Source: Microthrixaceae bacterium
Lineage (GTDB): Bacteria > Actinomycetota > Acidimicrobiia > Acidimicrobiales > Iamiaceae
Reading direction: 5' to 3'
Assembly: GCA_016702505.1 (NCBI GenBank)
Contig: JADJDU010000007.1
Coordinates: 1-64,000, forward strand
Length of the DNA stretch: 64,000 bases
Made by a program: the position numbers and the translations under genes. Numbering within the stretch: position 1 is the stretch's first letter; each line of letters opens with the position of its first letter. Below, in pieces: positions 61,210 through 64,000 of this stretch. Below the pieces are notes generated by a model. The model was not told the origin of the DNA, made no database searches, and saw nothing but the letters and a program-made list of their open reading frames with translations.

Positions 61210-62764
61210 ATGGCCACCACCACGACGTCCAGTTCTCGGCGGTTTCATCGCCTTTCACGCCGCCGGGGTTTGGCCGTCGTTGCCGCCGTAGCGGCGCTGG
61301 CCTTCCCGCTCGGATCGACCACCAGCCCAGCGTCGGCCAAGGCCGACACCGGCCCCGGACCCGTGGCGAGGTGGGGCACCGTCACCGGGACCGACGGCCG
61401 GGTGTACATCACCGACAGTTCGGGACGGGCCCAGATCTTCCGGGGTTTCAACGTCAAGACCTCCGAACCGGCCGCCGACGTGACCGACCAGATGCTGGAG
61501 GCCGCCACCGCCCGGGGCATGGACCACGTCCGGGTCGGATTCTTCTGGCAGCACCTCGAACCCGAGATGGACCAGATCGACGAGTCCTTCCTCGACCAAC
61601 TCGAGATCGTCTTGGACCGGGCCGAGGATCACGGCATCAAGGTCATCTTGGACATGCACCAGGACGTCTACGGCGAGAAGTTCGGGTCCCACGGTGTCCC
61701 GGCGTGGGCCACCCGTGACGACGGCCTGCCCTTCGAGGAGCAGGACAACTGGTTGCTGTCCTACCTCCAGCCCGCGGTTCAGGCCGCCTTCGAACACCTC
61801 TACGAGGACGCCGATCTGCGCCAGCAACAGATCGACGCCTGGCTGGCTGTGGTCAACCGGGTGAAGGACCACCCCGCGCTGTTCGGCTACGACCTCATGA
61901 ACGAACCCTTCGGGAAGCAGCGACCCGGTGAAGACATATTCACCTCCGCGGCACGGGTGGAGCGCGAGCAGCTCACCCCCATGTTCCAGCGCCTCACCGA
62001 TGCCATCTCGGCGGTCGACGCGGACCACTGGGTGTTCTTCGAACCGCCGAACCTGGCCTCGCTCGGTGTCGCCACCAGCCTGGGCCGCATCACCGGACCC
62101 AAGGTGGCCTTCTACCCCCACATGTACGACCCAGACATCGAGATCGCCACCTACTCCCCCGACGGCAAGATCGAGATCAACCCCGAGTTCTTCACCAAGT
62201 GGCGCGACGCCATCACCACCTACACCGACAAGTACCCCATGCCGATGCTCGTCGGGGAGTGGGGCATCGCCCACCCCGACCTACCCGGCATGGACGAGTT
62301 CGTCGACCTTTCGCTCCAGACGATGGAGGAAGTGACGTCGGGCTGGTCGATGTTCCAGATGTGCCGGGGCGGCGGCTACTGCCCCTTCGACGAGGCCGGC
62401 AATGCCAGGCCCAACATCGGGCGCCTGTTCCAGCCTTACGCGCGGGCCATCGCCGGACGCCCAGTCCGCACCCACTGGGATCACAACACCCAGACGTTGA
62501 AGATCACCTTCACCGACAACGACGCCCAGGGCCCGACCACCATTTACCTGGACCGCGGCGCCACCTACCCCGAGGGCTACGTGGTCGAGACGTCTGACGC
62601 CGACGGGTCGTGGACCGAGGCATCATGACGCCAACACCGACATATTGATGGTCGACACCCCCGACACCGGCGGTGAGCACACGACCACGACCGTGGTGGG
62701 CAACCGTCCCCCAACTGCACCCGGCGCTCAGCCGATGGCACGGGAACCCAACTACACCGGTTGA
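61210..62764 (+). CDS. Secreted GH5 glycosidase, endoglycoceramidase-like (frameshift near end)
   Basis: Signal peptide (LAVVAAVAALAFPLG to about residue 45, cleaved near ASA-KAD). The barrel has RGFNVKTSEPA, VRVGFFWQHLEP, MHQDVYGEKFG, the acid/base Glu in YDLMNEPF near residue 235 and the nucleophile Glu in LVGEWGIA near residue 350. The order and spacing fit the GH5 endoglycoceramidase group, which splits glycan from ceramide or related glycolipids. The frame stops at 62626-62628 (TEAS), but the next frame continues NTDILMVDTPDTGGEHT to 62764, completing the C-terminal sandwich; an indel near 62616-62621 is likely. Confidence 0.85.
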
Positions 62765-62785
62765 CCCCTGGGATTGGCGACCTGA

Positions 62786-62821
62786 GGTTGTCGGCCCGGG
62801 CTCAGGGTCGGGTCGACAACC
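62786..62821. terminator. Possible bidirectional terminator
   Basis: GGTTGTCG (62786-62793) and CGACAACC (62814-62821) with a 20-base loop, between the convergent GH5 and GGDEF-EAL genes and overlapping the end of the latter. Confidence 0.45.
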
Positions 62822-64000
62822 AGTCGGTCAGTTCGTCGGCCGGAGCGGGCCGGGCGAACACGAAACCTTGCACTGCGGGACAGCCCAGCTCGGTCACCAC
62901 ATCGAGCTGATCGACGGTCTCCACGCCTTCGGCCACGCAAGACAGCGACATGGCCTTGGTCAGCTCCACCACCGACCCCACGATGGCCCGACTCCTGGGA
63001 TCGTCACCGGCGCGCACCACGAAGCTCCGATCCAACTTCACCGTGTCAACCGGCAGACTCTGGAGGTACCCAGAGATGAGTATCCGGTGCCGAAGTCGTC
63101 GATGGCGATCCGCGCCCCGAGGGCCCGGAGTTGGCTCAAGAACTCGGCGGCCTGCTCGGGGTCGGGCAGGATGCCGCTCTCGGTCACCTCGAAACCGATC
63201 CACGCCGGGTTCACGCCCGTCAAGGTCAAGATCCGGGAGATCTGTTCGACCACCGCCACCGAGCCGAGCTGGGTGGGCGAGAGGTTCACCCACACCACGA
63301 AGGGGTGCTCGCGGGTCTGGTTCCAAGCGATGGCGGCCTCACATGCCTGGGTGAGAACGGTCTCGAACAGGGCGGGGATGAGACCCACCTCCTCGGCCAC
63401 CGGGATGAACAGCACCGGTGGCAAGATCCCGCCGGCGGGGGCTTCGCAACGGGCCAAGGCTTCGGCCCCGAGCACCATGCCGTCTTCGAGGCGCACGGTC
63501 GGGTTGAAAGTGGACGACGATCCCGTCACCTTCGATCGCCTCCCGCAACACCCTCTCGATGCGCACCCGTTCGGCACCAGCCTGGAGCATCTGATCGTCG
63601 AACACCTCGACTCGGCCCCGGCCCCGTTCCTTGGCGTGGTATAGCGCGGTGTCGGCGTCTCTCACCAGTGACCGCGGGTCCTCGGGCGGATGGATTGACA
63701 ATGCCGCCCCGACGCTGGCCCGGAGGACCACCCGGTGATCACGAACCGTGTAGGGCACGGTGAGGGCGGTCAACAGTTCTTCACCCACCCTCACCAGGTC
63801 TTCGGGGCCATCGACCTTGGGCACCAAGACGATGAACTCGTCTCCCCCGAAGCGGGACACCAGCACCGGGTCCTCCACCGCTTCCTCGAGACGTTCGGCC
63901 ACGGCCCGCAGCACCTCGTCGCCGAACTCGTGGCCCAGGGTGTCGTTCACCAGCTTGAACCGGTCCAGGTCGAGGAACAGCACCCCGACGTTGCCGTCCT
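62802..64000 (-). CDS. Diguanylate cyclase/phosphodiesterase (GGDEF-EAL), partial, two apparent frameshifts
   Basis: The gene runs off the right edge, so the N terminus is missing. The GGDEF domain (to about 63560) has FLDLDRFKLVNDTLGHEFGD and an intact RFGGDEFIVL, so cyclase activity is possible. The EAL domain is split over three frames. The break near 63505 separates VVHFQP from TVRLEDGMVLGAEAL, and the break near 63069-63071 separates IDDFGTGYSSL from GYLQSLPVDTVKLDRSFV. The catalytic motifs EAL, NLSPTQ, E in FEVTES, DDFGTG and the closing VAEGVET and GCPAVQGFVFARP are all present once repaired. It makes and breaks cyclic di-GMP. Confidence 0.88.

Overview
The window is 64 kb of high-GC DNA with dense genes, frequent GTG starts and 1-8 base overlaps. 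Gene content (b558-type SdhCAB, H+-pyrophosphatase, several acyl-CoA dehydrogenases, P450 with a mycobacterial-style ferredoxin, many Thr/Ser/Asp-rich lipoproteins) points to an actinobacterium, most likely class Acidimicrobiia. That placement is inferred from gene content and style, not from a marker gene.

Layout. 1-1.7 kb: a decayed HNH-endonuclease gene on the 3' side of a tRNA-Leu(UAA). 1.8-10.4 kb: amidohydrolase, two tandem paralogous alpha/beta-hydrolase lipoproteins, a broken GH2 (beta-mannosidase-like) gene and a secreted carotenoid-oxygenase-like lipoprotein. 10.5-14 kb: succinate dehydrogenase operon sdhCAB. 14-21.3 kb: a secreted propeller protein, a DUF3089 lipoprotein, hppA, folP. 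21.4-27.1 kb: Zn-alcohol dehydrogenase, TetR regulator, DUF885 peptidase-like protein, acetoacetate-decarboxylase-like protein, P450 and ferredoxin. 27.2-32.3 kb: universal stress protein, PEP synthase, CBS protein, membrane protein. 32.3-38.2 kb: acyl-CoA dehydrogenase, then divergent cysS and valS. 38.1-44.7 kb: five minus-strand genes overlapping by 4-8 bases, encoding a GT4 glycosyltransferase, a PqqD-like protein with an unusual C-terminal tail, an HPr-kinase-like ATPase, a tandem GT2 protein and a nucleotidyltransferase-SDR fusion, preceded by a His-rich membrane peptide. This is the best candidate for an undescribed system. 44.7-49.6 kb: MscS channel, tandem FKBP lipoprotein, hydrolase, and leuA behind a leucine-codon leader peptide with an attenuator. 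49.7-54.7 kb: an RCC1-repeat lipoprotein, a cupredoxin-like lipoprotein and a small gene, partly duplicated, with an IS3-family element exactly at the duplication junction. 54.8-64 kb: second acyl-CoA dehydrogenase, Fic remnant, amidohydrolase, DEAD-box helicase, engB, GH5 glycosidase and a GGDEF-EAL protein cut by the window edge.

Many genes carry single-base frameshifts, mostly in or beside short G/C runs. They include valS, which is normally single-copy and essential. Correcting one base (two in the hydrolase at 5280) restores full-length frames. I read most of these as uncorrected sequencing indels. The HNH and Fic remnants, the RCC1 fragment, the truncated copy at 52086 and perhaps the GH2 gene look like genuine decay or rearrangement.
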